Shown: positions 17,384 through 25,702 of the stretch, one piece after another
Layout of the letters: the number at the start of each line of letters is the position of its first letter
Position numbering within the stretch: position 1 is the stretch's first letter
Assembly: GCF_023573145.1 (NCBI RefSeq)
Contig: NZ_CP097635.1
Span: forward strand, 2,914,001 to 2,978,000
DNA length: 64,000 bases
Direction of reading: 5' to 3'
From: Aquincola tertiaricarbonis
GTDB taxonomy: Bacteria; Pseudomonadota; Gammaproteobacteria; Burkholderiales; Burkholderiaceae_C
Program-made: the position numbers and the translations under genes
Notes under the pieces: model-generated
Database searches by the model: none
The model's input: the letters and a program-made list of their open reading frames with translations, nothing else
What the model was told of the DNA's origin: nothing

Positions 17384-17911
17384 ATGTCCGTGTCGCGCCG
17401 CCATCTCCTGCGTTCCGCCGCCCAGCTGGCACCCGTGTTCGCCCTCGGCCTGCCCTGGGCTGCGCAGGCCCAGCCCTCGCCCGCGTCAGCCGCCGCGGCC
17501 ACCAAGGGCCGCACCGTGCTCACCGTGCAGCCCACCGGTGGCGCCGCCGTCGATTTCGACATGGCGGCGCTGGAAGCCCTGCCCCAGCAGACCTTCCGCA
17601 CCAGCACGCCCTGGTACCCGAAACCGGTGAGCTTCACCGGCCCGCTGCTGCGCGACGTGCTGGCCGCCGCCGGTGCCCGCGGCCAGACCCTCCGCGCGGT
17701 GGCGCTGAACGATTACAAGGTGGAGCTGCCCATCGCCGACGCCGCCCGCTTCAACGTCATCGTCGCCCGCCTGCTGGATGGCAAGCCGATGCCGGTGCGC
17801 GAACGCGGCCCGCTGTTCATCGTGTACCCCTTCGACACCAGCGTGGAGCTGAAGTCCGAGAAGTACTACAGCCGCAGCGCCTGGCAGCTGCGCCGCATCG
17901 AGGTGAGCTGA
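17384..17911 (+). CDS. Exported molybdopterin-oxidoreductase-fold protein lacking cysteine
   Basis: 175 residues. The N-terminus has twin arginines and a hydrophobic stretch (SRRHLLRSAAQLAPVFALG) with an AQA cleavage site, so export, possibly by Tat, is likely. The mature part matches small sulfite-oxidase-fold (oxidoreductase molybdopterin-binding) domains: VSFTGPLLRDVLAAAG, ALNDYKVELP, RERGPLFIVYPFD and SAWQLRRIEV. The whole protein contains no cysteine, so the thiolate that ligates molybdenum in the catalytic family is missing. It lies 19 bp before a membrane hybrid kinase, which suggests a periplasmic partner or sensory role. That role is inference. Confidence 0.75.
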   Translation: MSVSRRHLLRSAAQLAPVFALGLPWAAQAQPSPASAAAATKGRTVLTVQPTGGAAVDFDMAALEALPQQTFRTSTPWYPKPVSFTGPLLRDVLAAAGARGQTLRAVALNDYKVELPIADAARFNVIVARLLDGKPMPVRERGPLFIVYPFDTSVELKSEKYYSRSAWQLRRIEVS

Positions 17912-17930
17912 ACGGGCACGCCGGCCCCGC

Positions 17931-20159
17931 ATGCCACACACCGAAACCGACGCGCTGCTGCTGGCCAAGGCCAGCCGCCCGCGCACCTCACGATGGCTGG
18001 GTGCCATCGCCGGGGTGCTGCTGCTCGCGTTCGCGGTGGTGGGCTGGGTGCAGCAGCGCCAGCTGACGCTGCTGTCCGGCTCGGTCAAGTACAACAGCGA
18101 CAACATCGTCTGGAGCTTCTACCAGCTGCACAGCGAATACCTGCTGCTGCGCGACCTGCTGCGCCAGACGGTGCGCGACCCCGAGTCGCTGGACACCGAC
18201 GCCCTGCAGCTGCGCTACGACATCTTCGTCAGCCGGCTGCCGCTGGTGGCACCGCAGCGCACCTCGGTGGTGTTTCCGGTGGCGCCGCTGCAAAAGCAGG
18301 TGCTGGCCCGGCTGGAAGCCGTGGTGCGCCAGGCCGACCCGCTGCTGGGTCCGACGCCCGAGCGTGCCTTCACCGCCCGCGACGCCCCGGCGCTGCTGGC
18401 GCAGCTGGAGCCGCTGAACACCGAGTTGCACGAACTCTCCCTCTGGGCCACGGTGCAGGTGGCCGACGAGGTCGGCCGCCGCAACGAGGCGGTGCGCGAG
18501 CAGAATCAACTGGCCATCGGCCTGACCGTGTTCCAGGGCCTGCTGACGCTGGCCTTTGCGGCGGTGCTGGTGCGCCAGCTGCGCAAGCTGGGCGAACGCA
18601 GCGTGGCGCTGGAGGGCCTGGCCTCGCGCTGGCGCCAGGCGCGCCGCGACGCCGAGGCGGCCAGCGATGCCAAGAGCCGCTTCCTGGCCAACATGAGCCA
18701 TGAGATCCGCACGCCGCTCACCTCCATCATCGGCTTTGCCGAGCTGCTGCTGGACCCGGCGCAGCGCGAGGCCGACCGCACCGCCGCGGTGCACACCATC
18801 CGCCGCAATGGCGAGCACCTGCTGCAGGTGATCAACGACATCCTCGATCTCTCCAAGATCGAGACCGGCAAGCTGGACGTGGAGCTGGGCGCCACCGACC
18901 TGCGCGCGCTGGTGCGCGAAGTGGCCTCGCTCACCCTGCCGCGGGCGCAGCACCAGGGCCTGGCCTTCGAGGTGTGCGCGCCAACGCCGCTGCCGCCGCA
19001 GGTGCACAGCGATGGCCTGCGGCTCAAGCAGATCCTGCTCAACCTCTGCGGCAATGCCGTCAAGTTCACGCCCGAGGGCGCGGTGACGCTGACGTTGCGG
19101 CTGGACAGCGAGGCCTGCCAGCTGCAGTTCGAAGTGGCCGATACCGGCATCGGCATGACGCCGGCACAGCAGGAGCGCTTGTTCCGCCCGTTCAGCCAGG
19201 GCGACGTGTCCATCACCCGGCGCTTCGGCGGCACCGGCCTGGGGCTGGCGCTGTCCAGCCAGCTGGCGGCCTCGCTGGGCGGGCACATCAGCGTGCACAG
19301 CGAGCCTGGCCAGGGCAGCCGCTTCGTGCTCACGCTGCCGGTGATGCTGGAAGCGGTGGCGGCGGCCGTGGTCTGGCCGGCCGACTGGCTGGCGGCCGAC
19401 GGCACCGCGAACGCGGGTGGCGCCGAAGGCGCGCCGCGGGCGCCGGTGCCGCAGCTGCAGGGCCAGGTGCTGCTGGCCGAGGACGGCTGCGACAACCAGC
19501 GCCTGATTGGCGCCTACCTGCAGCGCGCCGGCCTGCAGGCCACGGTGGTGGGCGACGGCCAGCAGGCGGTGGCCAGCGTGCTGGCCGGCCGCTTCGACCT
19601 GGTGCTGATGGACATCCAGATGCCGGTGCTCGATGGCGCCGGCGCCCTGGCCCAGCTGCGCGCGGCCGGCTGGCGCGGGCCGGTGATCGCGCTCACCGCC
19701 AACGTGATGGCGTCGGACGTGGCCGATTACCGCGCGCTGGGCTTCGACGACGTGCTGGCCAAGCCGCTGCAGGACCAGCGCTTCTACGACACGCTGGCGC
19801 GCTGGTTACCGGCGCCGGCCCCCACGGCCGAAGATGAGCTGGACGCCGAATTCGCGCGCGAGATGACGCGGCTGTGTGCCCTGTTCCGCCAGGGGCTGCC
19901 CCGGCAGCTCGACGACATCGACGACGCCACGGCTCGCGGCGACCATGCCGCGCTGGCCGGACTGGTGCACACGCTGAAAGGCACGGCCGGTTCCTTCGGA
20001 TTCGGCCGACTGACCGCGGTGTGCCACCAGATGGATACGGTGCTCAAGGAAGCCCATGCCCGCCAGAACAACCCGGACGGCGCCCTGCTGCGCAGCCTGG
20101 CCCGCACGTTGCGCGCCGAGGCCGAGGCCGGCCTGCTGGCGACCCAGGCAGTCGCCTGA
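17931..20159 (+). CDS. Hybrid sensor histidine kinase with receiver and HPt domains
   Basis: 742 residues. Membrane helices at about 22-40 and 192-212 frame a periplasmic sensor region of about 150 residues. The kinase core has the H-box SHEIRTPL (His257), N-box NLCGNAVKF, DTGIGMTP and GGTGLGLALS. A receiver domain (about 510-625) has phospho-acceptor Asp in VLMDIQMPVLDG and Lys in VLAKPL. A terminal HPt domain has its His in LVHTLKGTAGSFGFG. All phosphorelay residues are intact, so it can pass phosphate to a response regulator, none of which is adjacent. The gene follows the molybdopterin-fold protein by 19 bp, its likely signal partner. Confidence 0.9.
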   Translation: MPHTETDALLLAKASRPRTSRWLGAIAGVLLLAFAVVGWVQQRQLTLLSGSVKYNSDNIVWSFYQLHSEYLLLRDLLRQTVRDPESLDTDALQLRYDIFVSRLPLVAPQRTSVVFPVAPLQKQVLARLEAVVRQADPLLGPTPERAFTARDAPALLAQLEPLNTELHELSLWATVQVADEVGRRNEAVREQNQLAIGLTVFQGLLTLAFAAVLVRQLRKLGERSVALEGLASRWRQARRDAEAASDAKSRFLANMSHEIRTPLTSIIGFAELLLDPAQREADRTAAVHTIRRNGEHLLQVINDILDLSKIETGKLDVELGATDLRALVREVASLTLPRAQHQGLAFEVCAPTPLPPQVHSDGLRLKQILLNLCGNAVKFTPEGAVTLTLRLDSEACQLQFEVADTGIGMTPAQQERLFRPFSQGDVSITRRFGGTGLGLALSSQLAASLGGHISVHSEPGQGSRFVLTLPVMLEAVAAAVVWPADWLAADGTANAGGAEGAPRAPVPQLQGQVLLAEDGCDNQRLIGAYLQRAGLQATVVGDGQQAVASVLAGRFDLVLMDIQMPVLDGAGALAQLRAAGWRGPVIALTANVMASDVADYRALGFDDVLAKPLQDQRFYDTLARWLPAPAPTAEDELDAEFAREMTRLCALFRQGLPRQLDDIDDATARGDHAALAGLVHTLKGTAGSFGFGRLTAVCHQMDTVLKEAHARQNNPDGALLRSLARTLRAEAEAGLLATQAVA

Positions 20160-20169
20160 TTCCGCCCGG

Positions 20170-20964
20170 TCAGTTCCCGGCCTGGCGGAACACCAGCGGC
20201 GCCATGCGCGTCATCTGCGCCGCGCCGAAGATGGTGCAGAACGGCAGGTCCGCCGCGTCCTGCCCGGTGCCGATGCGGATGACGTCCAGCGGGTCGGCCA
20301 TCGCGGTGGGGTCGAACATCACCCAGCGCCCTTCCAGCCAGGCCTCGAACAGGGCATGGAAATCGGGCGGGGGCGTGTCCCACTCCACATGCCCCACCAC
20401 GAAGCGCGCGGGGATGTTGAGCGCCCGGCACAGGCCGATGGCCACGTGCGCATAGTCGCGGCACACGCCGGTGCGGTTGGCCAGCACGTCGCGCGTGGTG
20501 CCGTAGGGCTTGGAGGTGCCCACCTCGTATTTCACGTTGTCGCGCACCCACTGGCAGATGCGCTCCACGCGCCGGAAGCCCAGGTCGGCGGTGCCGATCC
20601 AGCGCACCGCGTCGTGGAAGATCAGCTCCGACTCCACGTAGCGGCTGCCGGTGAGAAAAGGCACCACGTCCAGCGGCAGGTATGCGGTCGGCGTTTCGCG
20701 CAGGTTCTCGGTGCCCGGCATGCGCCGCAGCGTGGCCTGCGTCTGGTAGCGGATGCTGAAAGGCCCGGGCGGCACGTTCACCCGCAGCGTGCGGTTGCCC
20801 AGCGGGTCGGTGTAGCGCCCGGTTGGCAGCGGCGGCACCGTGGTCAGCGATTCGTCGCCGATCGACTGCTCGGGGGTGAAGGCGGCCTCGATCTTGAAGA
20901 TGAAGGTGCTGGGCTGCTGAACTTCGTAGTTGAGTTCGCAATCGATGAGGAAATGGCGTGACAT
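20170..20964 (-). CDS. Transglutaminase-like family protein
   Basis: 264 residues from the ATG at 20964, no signal peptide. The N-terminal half is a beta-rich domain (CELNYEVQQPSTFIFKIEAA); the C-terminal half is a transglutaminase-like cysteine protease domain. The catalytic Cys is in NRTGVCRDYAHVAIGLCRAL, the His in PPPDFHALFEAWL and the Asp in WVMFDPTAMADP. Bacterial members are thought to act as peptidases or amidases; the substrate is unknown. It converges with the hybrid kinase gene (10-bp gap) and is divergent from the two-component system, with a CusR-like box 67 bp upstream of its start. Confidence 0.87.
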   Translation of the reverse strand: MSRHFLIDCELNYEVQQPSTFIFKIEAAFTPEQSIGDESLTTVPPLPTGRYTDPLGNRTLRVNVPPGPFSIRYQTQATLRRMPGTENLRETPTAYLPLDVVPFLTGSRYVESELIFHDAVRWIGTADLGFRRVERICQWVRDNVKYEVGTSKPYGTTRDVLANRTGVCRDYAHVAIGLCRALNIPARFVVGHVEWDTPPPDFHALFEAWLEGRWVMFDPTAMADPLDVIRIGTGQDAADLPFCTIFGAAQMTRMAPLVFRQAGN

Positions 20965-21030
20965 GGTGCGGGCGGCGCGGCAGCGGTGTTGGCGAAGGTG
21001 AGGCAAGCAACGTGCCCCTGTGGCCGCTGA

Positions 21031-21046
21031 ATGACAGAAATGTCAT
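21031..21046. promoter_or_regulatory. CusR/CopR-like operator upstream of the two-component system
   Basis: ATGACA-GAAA-TGTCAT is a perfect 6-bp inverted repeat with the same core (ATGACA-N4-TGTCAT) as the E. coli CusR box. Its centre is 41.5 bp upstream of a -10-like TAGACT (21080-21085), i.e. about -53.5 from the predicted start site, the position known for copper boxes. The predicted start of transcription is at or next to the ATG at 21092, so the mRNA may be leaderless. A near copy is at 23174-23189. Confidence 0.7.
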
Positions 21047-21091
21047 GCCGGCGTCAGCCGAGCGCCCGCAGGCGCTGGCTAGACTCGCTGG

Positions 21092-21778
21092 ATGCGCGTA
21101 CTGATCGTCGAAGACGAGGCCAAGACGGCCGACTACCTGCGCCGCGGGCTCACCGAACAGGGGCACGTGGTGGACGTGGCCGTGGACGGCATCGATGGTC
21201 GCCATGCCGCGCTGGAAGGCCGCTACGACGTCATCGTGCTCGACGTGATGCTGCCCGGCATCGACGGCTTCGAGGTGCTGCGCGAGGTGCGCCGCAGCCA
21301 GCAGGTGCCCATCATCATGCTGACCGCGCGCGACCGCATCGAGGACCGCGTGCGCGGCCTGCAGGAAGGCGCCGACGACTACCTGGTCAAGCCCTTCAGC
21401 TTCCTGGAGCTGAGCGCGCGGCTGCAGGCGCTGTCGCGCCGCAGCCGGCAGCTCGAGGCCACCACGCTGACTATCGGCGACCTGGTGGTGGACCTCCTGG
21501 GCCGCAAGGTGCAGCGCGCGGGCGACCGCATCGACCTGACGGCCAAGGAGTTTTCGCTGCTGTGCGCGCTGGCGCGCCGGCCCGGCCAGGTGCTGTCGCG
21601 CACCGAGATCGCCGAGCTGGTGTGGGACATGAACTTCGACAGCAACACCAACGTGGTGGACGTGGCCGTCAAGCGGCTGCGCGCCAAGATCGACGGCCCC
21701 GCCTACCCGCGCAAGCTGGTGCACACGCTGCGCGGCATGGGCTACGTGCTGGAAGACCGCGGAGAGGGCGCCGCATGA
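21092..21778 (+). CDS. OmpR-family response regulator, heavy-metal (CusR/CopR) type
   Basis: 228 residues. The receiver has acidic residues in VEDEAKTADYLRRGL, phospho-acceptor Asp51 in VIVLDVMLPG and Lys101 in YLVKPFSF. The C-terminal winged helix is of the OmpR type (LTAKEFSLLCALARRPGQVLS, VDVAVKRLRAKID). The EDEAKTADYLRRGLTEQG N-terminus is characteristic of the CusR/CopR/IrlR group that responds to metal ions. No metal efflux gene is in the window. There is no ribosome site before the ATG, which agrees with a leaderless transcript from the promoter at 21080. It overlaps the kinase gene (ATGA). Confidence 0.88.
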   Translation: MRVLIVEDEAKTADYLRRGLTEQGHVVDVAVDGIDGRHAALEGRYDVIVLDVMLPGIDGFEVLREVRRSQQVPIIMLTARDRIEDRVRGLQEGADDYLVKPFSFLELSARLQALSRRSRQLEATTLTIGDLVVDLLGRKVQRAGDRIDLTAKEFSLLCALARRPGQVLSRTEIAELVWDMNFDSNTNVVDVAVKRLRAKIDGPAYPRKLVHTLRGMGYVLEDRGEGAA

Positions 21779-23151
21779 AGCCCTGGCGCCCGGGCCGCTA
21801 CCTGGCGCTGCGGCTGACAGCGATGTTCGCCGGCTGCGCCGCCGTCGTCTTCCTGCTGGCCGGGCTGGCCCTGCACACCCTGCTGGAAAACAACCTGATG
21901 GCCCAGGTGCGCGCCGAACTGGCGCTGCGCGGCACCTGGGGCGAATCGGCGGTGACGCGGGTGCAGAGCGAATCGCAGTGGCGGCTGTGGCTGGTGCCCA
22001 AGCTCAATTCGATGGACATGGAGCGCGGTGGCATGCGGCTGTGGATCCTCAGCCAGGACGCCGACTTCACCTATGGTCATCCGACGCCCGAAGTGCAGCG
22101 GCTGGCCCAGGCCGGCGGCTACGGCCTGCTGCAGCTGCCCGACCATCCCTGCGCCCTGGTCACCTGGACGCGCAACGTGCCGGCCGACGGCGACCGGCCG
22201 GCCACCACCATCGTGCTGGCGCGCGATCCGCTGCCCTTCTGGAACACACTCAACAACTTCCGGCTGGCGCTCATCGGCTATGGGCTGGCCGGCGTGCTGG
22301 GCGTGGCGGCCCTGGGTTACGGCATCGCCCGCGTGGGCCTGCGGCCGCTGCGCCGGCTGTCGCAGCAGGCCCATGCGCTCGACCCCAACCATCCGTCGCA
22401 GCGGCTGGCGTTGGCCTCGATGCCGGCCGAGCTGGACGACCTGACCGCCAGCTTCAACGGCGCGCTCGAGCGGCTGGAAGGTGCCTACCGGCAGCTCGAG
22501 GCCTTCAATGCCGACGTGGCCCACGAACTGCGCACGCCGCTCACCAACCTGATCGGCCAGACCCAGGTGCTGCTGAGCCGCCCGCGCGCGGCGGCCGAGC
22601 TGGCCGAGGTGATGCACTCCAACCTCGAAGAGCTGGAGCGGCTCAAGGCCATCGTCAACGACATGCTGTTCCTGGCCCGTGCCGACCAGGGCGCTGCCGC
22701 TTCGCGCCATGCCGAGGTGTCGCTGGCCGAAGAAGTGGCCAAGGTGCTGGACTACCTGGAATTCATGGTCGAGGACCATGGCGTGCGGGTGGTGGTGCGC
22801 GGCGACGCCCGCGGCTGCCTGGAAACCGCGCTGCTGCGCCGCGCCCTCAGCAACCTGTTGCAGAACGCGATCGAGCATTCGTCGGCCGGCGACGAGATCG
22901 AGGTGGCCATCGGCCGCGAAGGCGAGCGCCTGTCGGTGGCCGTGAGCAACCCCGGCGCGGCCATCGACCAGCGCCACCTGGCACATCTGTTCGACCGCTT
23001 CTACCGCGCCGACAGTGCCCGCCGCAATGCCGGCGGTAACCACGGGCTGGGCCTGGCCATCGTCAAGGCCATCGCGGTGATGCATCGCGGCACCGTCTTT
23101 GCACGGTCGGAACACGGCCGCAACACCTTCGGACTCACACTCGGTCTGTAG
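21775..23151 (+). CDS. Heavy-metal-type sensor histidine kinase
   Basis: 458 residues with membrane helices at about 15-36 and 160-182, a periplasmic sensor of about 120 residues, then HAMP (RVGLRPLRRLSQQAHALDP). The H-box is DVAHELRTPLTNLIGQTQV, the N-box NLLQNAIEHS, and the lid NHGLGLAIVKAI. The architecture and H-box match CusS/IrlS kinases. The periplasmic part has few His or Met residues, so its ligand is uncertain. Translation is coupled to the regulator by an ATGA overlap. The second operator begins 22 bp after its stop. Confidence 0.88.
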   Translation: MKPWRPGRYLALRLTAMFAGCAAVVFLLAGLALHTLLENNLMAQVRAELALRGTWGESAVTRVQSESQWRLWLVPKLNSMDMERGGMRLWILSQDADFTYGHPTPEVQRLAQAGGYGLLQLPDHPCALVTWTRNVPADGDRPATTIVLARDPLPFWNTLNNFRLALIGYGLAGVLGVAALGYGIARVGLRPLRRLSQQAHALDPNHPSQRLALASMPAELDDLTASFNGALERLEGAYRQLEAFNADVAHELRTPLTNLIGQTQVLLSRPRAAAELAEVMHSNLEELERLKAIVNDMLFLARADQGAAASRHAEVSLAEEVAKVLDYLEFMVEDHGVRVVVRGDARGCLETALLRRALSNLLQNAIEHSSAGDEIEVAIGREGERLSVAVSNPGAAIDQRHLAHLFDRFYRADSARRNAGGNHGLGLAIVKAIAVMHRGTVFARSEHGRNTFGLTLGL

Positions 23152-23173
23152 TGCGGCTCGGCCGCCTGGGTGC

Positions 23174-23189
23174 ATGACGAAAACGTCAT
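23174..23189. promoter_or_regulatory. Second CusR-like operator with promoter downstream of the kinase gene
   Basis: ATGACG-AAAA-CGTCAT is a perfect inverted repeat matching the 21031 box except for one symmetric pair and the spacer. It is followed, as at the first site, by GCGTCAG and then a -10-like TACAGT (23223-23228) at the same 41.5-bp distance from the palindrome centre. An ATG lies 13 bp after the start of this -10 (12 bp at the first site). Confidence 0.65.
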
Positions 23190-23235
23190 CTGCGCGTCAG
23201 GATGCTGCCGGTGCCCGCTGCCTACAGTCACCGTC

Positions 23236-23451
23236 ATGGGCTCCTTCACCTACACCTCGATGATGATCCGCGCGCAGGCGCGCCACCGTGCTGCCGTGGC
23301 AGCGGCGGTGGCCACCGCGCCGATGCCAATGCCGGCGCCGGTGTACGCGCCTGTGCCCGATTCGCCCCCCCCAATCTCCACATTGAGACCGCGCTCCTCG
23401 CGGGATAGCATGCCCTCCGACACCCGCCAGGCTTGGCTGGCCGTGCAATGA
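23236..23451 (+). CDS. Small putative protein (71 aa) under a CusR-like promoter
   Basis: I do not recognise this protein. It has an N-terminal basic then Ala-rich stretch (RAQARHRAAVAAAVATA) that could be a weak export signal, followed by a Pro-rich part (PMPMPAPVYAPVPDSPPP). Evidence for the gene is mainly positional: its ATG sits where the predicted transcript starts, in the same arrangement as the response regulator ATG. A C8 run (23365-23372) lies in codons 44-46; a single-base slip would replace the C-terminus. It could instead be untranslated leader for the PEP-CTERM gene 19 bp downstream. Confidence 0.35.
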   Translation: MGSFTYTSMMIRAQARHRAAVAAAVATAPMPMPAPVYAPVPDSPPPISTLRPRSSRDSMPSDTRQAWLAVQ

Positions 23452-23470
23452 CAATGACCCGGAGGAAGAC

Positions 23471-24358
23471 ATGCAACGACCCACGCCATGGCGCCCTTGG
23501 CGCGCAGGGGCTGCCGCAGTACTGATCAGCTGCGCATGGGGGGCCCAGGCCGGCACCCTGATGAAGGTCACGGAATTGCAGGTCTTCCGCGACGGGGATT
23601 TCAACAGCTGGCTGCAAGGCCAGAACGTGTTGTTGCGCGATGGCTTTGACAACGCCAATCCCTTGCTCGGGCCCAGTTTCACAGGCGGTGATGCCGCCAC
23701 CTACACGCTGGTGGATGCCAGCAACCCGCTGACGGTGCGCGAAGACAGCGGCCAGCTGCTGCTGGATGCTGCCCTGGCCGATCTTTCCACCGGAGCCAGC
23801 GGCGGCGTCGGCCATTCGGTGCGCGTGCGCCTCAACACCAACGTCACCGACGCCAACCGCGGCCTGCCCCTGAGCCGCAGCTTCGGCGTCGTCACCAACC
23901 TCTCGCTGGATGCCTTGCCCGACCGCGCCTCGCAGTTCGGCGTGAGGCTGTCCGACAGCTTCAGCGATGCCAGCGACATGGTGGAGTTGTCGCTCGTGCA
24001 ACGGGCTTCTGGCTACGGCATCCTGTTCCGCAAGCAGGACTTCCTGCACCACACCATCACCGAGCTCGGCTTTGCCGCCCTGGCCGCCCCCACCGGTGCC
24101 ACCGGCCTGCTGCTGGGCCTGGTGCATCCTCTGGCCGGCAGCAACTTGGTCGGCGCCGTCTACGGCTATGCCGACGGCAACGGTGAGATGATCGGCGACC
24201 TGCAGGCCTTCACGGCCACCGCCACCGCCTTCAACGGCGAGCTGCACACCCGCGCCGAACTGCGGGCCACCGCGGCCGTGCCTGAGCCCACCACCTGGGC
24301 CCTGATGCTGGCCGGCGTCGGTGCACTGGCGGGCGCCCGCTGGCGCCGCCGTGGCTGA
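23471..24358 (+). CDS. PEP-CTERM sorting domain protein
   Basis: 295 residues with a signal peptide (cleavage after WGAQA, about residue 27) and a C-terminal sorting signal AVPEPTTWALMLAGVGALAG followed by basic RWRRRG. The PEP motif, helix and Arg cluster are the tripartite signal processed by exosortase in EPS-producing Gram-negative bacteria. The body is Gly/Ala/Thr-rich and beta-like, without a known domain. A GGAGGA ribosome site lies 5 nt before the ATG. Its product is probably exported and exposed at the surface or in exopolysaccharide. No exosortase gene is in the window. It converges with rsgA (5-bp gap). Confidence 0.85.
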   Translation: MQRPTPWRPWRAGAAAVLISCAWGAQAGTLMKVTELQVFRDGDFNSWLQGQNVLLRDGFDNANPLLGPSFTGGDAATYTLVDASNPLTVREDSGQLLLDAALADLSTGASGGVGHSVRVRLNTNVTDANRGLPLSRSFGVVTNLSLDALPDRASQFGVRLSDSFSDASDMVELSLVQRASGYGILFRKQDFLHHTITELGFAALAAPTGATGLLLGLVHPLAGSNLVGAVYGYADGNGEMIGDLQAFTATATAFNGELHTRAELRATAAVPEPTTWALMLAGVGALAGARWRRRG

Positions 24359-24363
24359 ACTCC

Positions 24364-25470
24364 TCAGGCCCCCCGCTTGAGGCGCAAGCGCTCGCGGCTG
24401 GCGCGGCTGCGGGCCTTCCACATCGACAGCTGCGCGCGACGCTGCAGCGGCCCCAGGTGATCGCGTTGCAGCTCGCGCTGCAGCTTGTGGAAGTTGTCGA
24501 CGCGGTCGCCCTCCACTGCCGGCCGCACCGCACAGCCCGGCTCGCTGCCGTGCTGGCAGTCGCGGAAGTGGCAGGCCGGCGCCAGCCGCGCGATGTCGTC
24601 GAAGCTGGCCGCCAAGGTATCGGCATCGGCATCCGGGCGCAGCGTGCGCACCCCCGGTGTGTCGATCAGGCAGGCGCCACCCGGCAGCCGGTGCAGCGAG
24701 CGTGAGGTGGTGGTGTGCTTGCCGCGGCCGTCATGCTCGCGCGTGGGGCCGGTGTCCTGCACCGGCCGGCCCAGCAGCGCATTGGTCAGCGTCGACTTGC
24801 CGGCGCCGCTGGAGCCCAGCAGCACCAGCGTCTGCCCCGGCTGCAGCCAGGGGGCCAGCAAGACGCTGGCACTGGGGTGGCGCGCGTCCAGCGCCAGGTG
24901 CGGCACCCGGGCCGGCAGGCGTGCCTGCAGCCGGGCCAGCGCGTGGGCGGTGTCAGGGCACAGGTCGCGCTTGGTCAACACCACCACCGGCTGCACGCCG
25001 CTGCCTTCCACCAGCGCCAGAAAGCGCTCCAGCCGCCGCAGGCTGAAGTCGTCGTCCAGCCCCATCACGATGAAAGCGGTGTCGACGTTGCTCACGATGA
25101 CGTGGCGGCGGCCATCGCCGTCGCGGCGGGTCAAGGCGCTGCGCCGCGCCAGGAAGTCGGTCAGCCACAGGCTGCCATCGGGATCCTGGCGCGCCAGGCC
25201 CCAGTCGCCCACGGCCAGCGCATCGCCGGCCTCGGCCAGTTCACGCACCAGCGCGGGCAGCAGCCGCGCCGACATCGGCGCCGCGCCGGCGTCGGCCGTG
25301 TGGCGGCCATCGATGAGGCGCACGGTTTCCCGGTGGATCTCGGTCACCCGCACCGGGCGGGTATGGGCGTCCAGGCTCAGGGAGGCGAGCAGCTGGCGCG
25401 TGGCGGGATTCAGGCCGATGTCCAGCAGCGGATCATCGGCCAAGGTCGATTCGGTCATCACAGGGTCCAT
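24364..25470 (-). CDS. rsgA: Small ribosomal subunit biogenesis GTPase RsgA
   Basis: 368 residues (ATG 25470) or 364 (ATG 25458); neither has a clear ribosome site. An N-terminal OB-fold region precedes a circularly permuted GTPase (G4-G5-G1-G3 order): G4 in VVLTKRDL, G1 in LLGSSGAGKSTL, G3 in IDTPG. A C-terminal zinc knuckle is formed by Cys/His in ACHFRDCQHGSEPGCAV. RsgA checks late maturation of the 30S decoding centre. A structured leader with a short upstream open frame precedes it. It is convergent with the PEP-CTERM gene. Confidence 0.94.
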   Translation of the reverse strand: MDPVMTESTLADDPLLDIGLNPATRQLLASLSLDAHTRPVRVTEIHRETVRLIDGRHTADAGAAPMSARLLPALVRELAEAGDALAVGDWGLARQDPDGSLWLTDFLARRSALTRRDGDGRRHVIVSNVDTAFIVMGLDDDFSLRRLERFLALVEGSGVQPVVVLTKRDLCPDTAHALARLQARLPARVPHLALDARHPSASVLLAPWLQPGQTLVLLGSSGAGKSTLTNALLGRPVQDTGPTREHDGRGKHTTTSRSLHRLPGGACLIDTPGVRTLRPDADADTLAASFDDIARLAPACHFRDCQHGSEPGCAVRPAVEGDRVDNFHKLQRELQRDHLGPLQRRAQLSMWKARSRASRERLRLKRGA

Positions 25471-25562
25471 CCACGAAGGTGGTCACACCGCTGCGCAGGC
25501 GCAGCGGCACGGCATCACAAGCGTTGGTCGGAAGACCCTGTGAAACGCCCGGGGCGGGCGTT
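25471..25562 (-). promoter_or_regulatory. Three hairpins in the rsgA leader
   Basis: Between the short leader frame and rsgA three stems are visible: AACGCCCG/CGGGCGTT with a 3-nt loop (25544-25562), CCGCTGCGC/GCGCAGCGG (25488-25507), and CCAC-GAAG-GTGG (25471-25482), which ends right at the rsgA ATG. No U-tract follows the first stem, so it is not a standard terminator. The last stem sits where a ribosome site should be. This suggests post-transcriptional control of rsgA. Confidence 0.45.
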
Positions 25563-25575
25563 GCGGCGCGAAGGT

Positions 25576-25635
25576 TCAGCGGCCTGCGGCAGGGCTTCCG
25601 GCTTGCGGGAGATCGGGCGTCATGGCTTGGTTCAT
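25576..25635 (-). CDS. Short upstream open frame (19 aa) in the rsgA leader
   Basis: MNQAMTPDLPQAGSPAAGR is preceded by a strong AAAGGAG ribosome site 6 nt before the ATG, much better than that of rsgA itself. It lies downstream of a plausible promoter and upstream of the leader hairpins. It may be a leader peptide or a small protein. There is no recognisable homology, so confidence rests on the ribosome site and position. Confidence 0.4.
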   Translation of the reverse strand: MNQAMTPDLPQAGSPAAGR

Positions 25636-25702
25636 GGTGATCTCCTTTCGTGGAAGTGAACCCGCGGAGGCCAAGGCGGCCGGCGGGGGAATCGAAGCGC
25701 GA

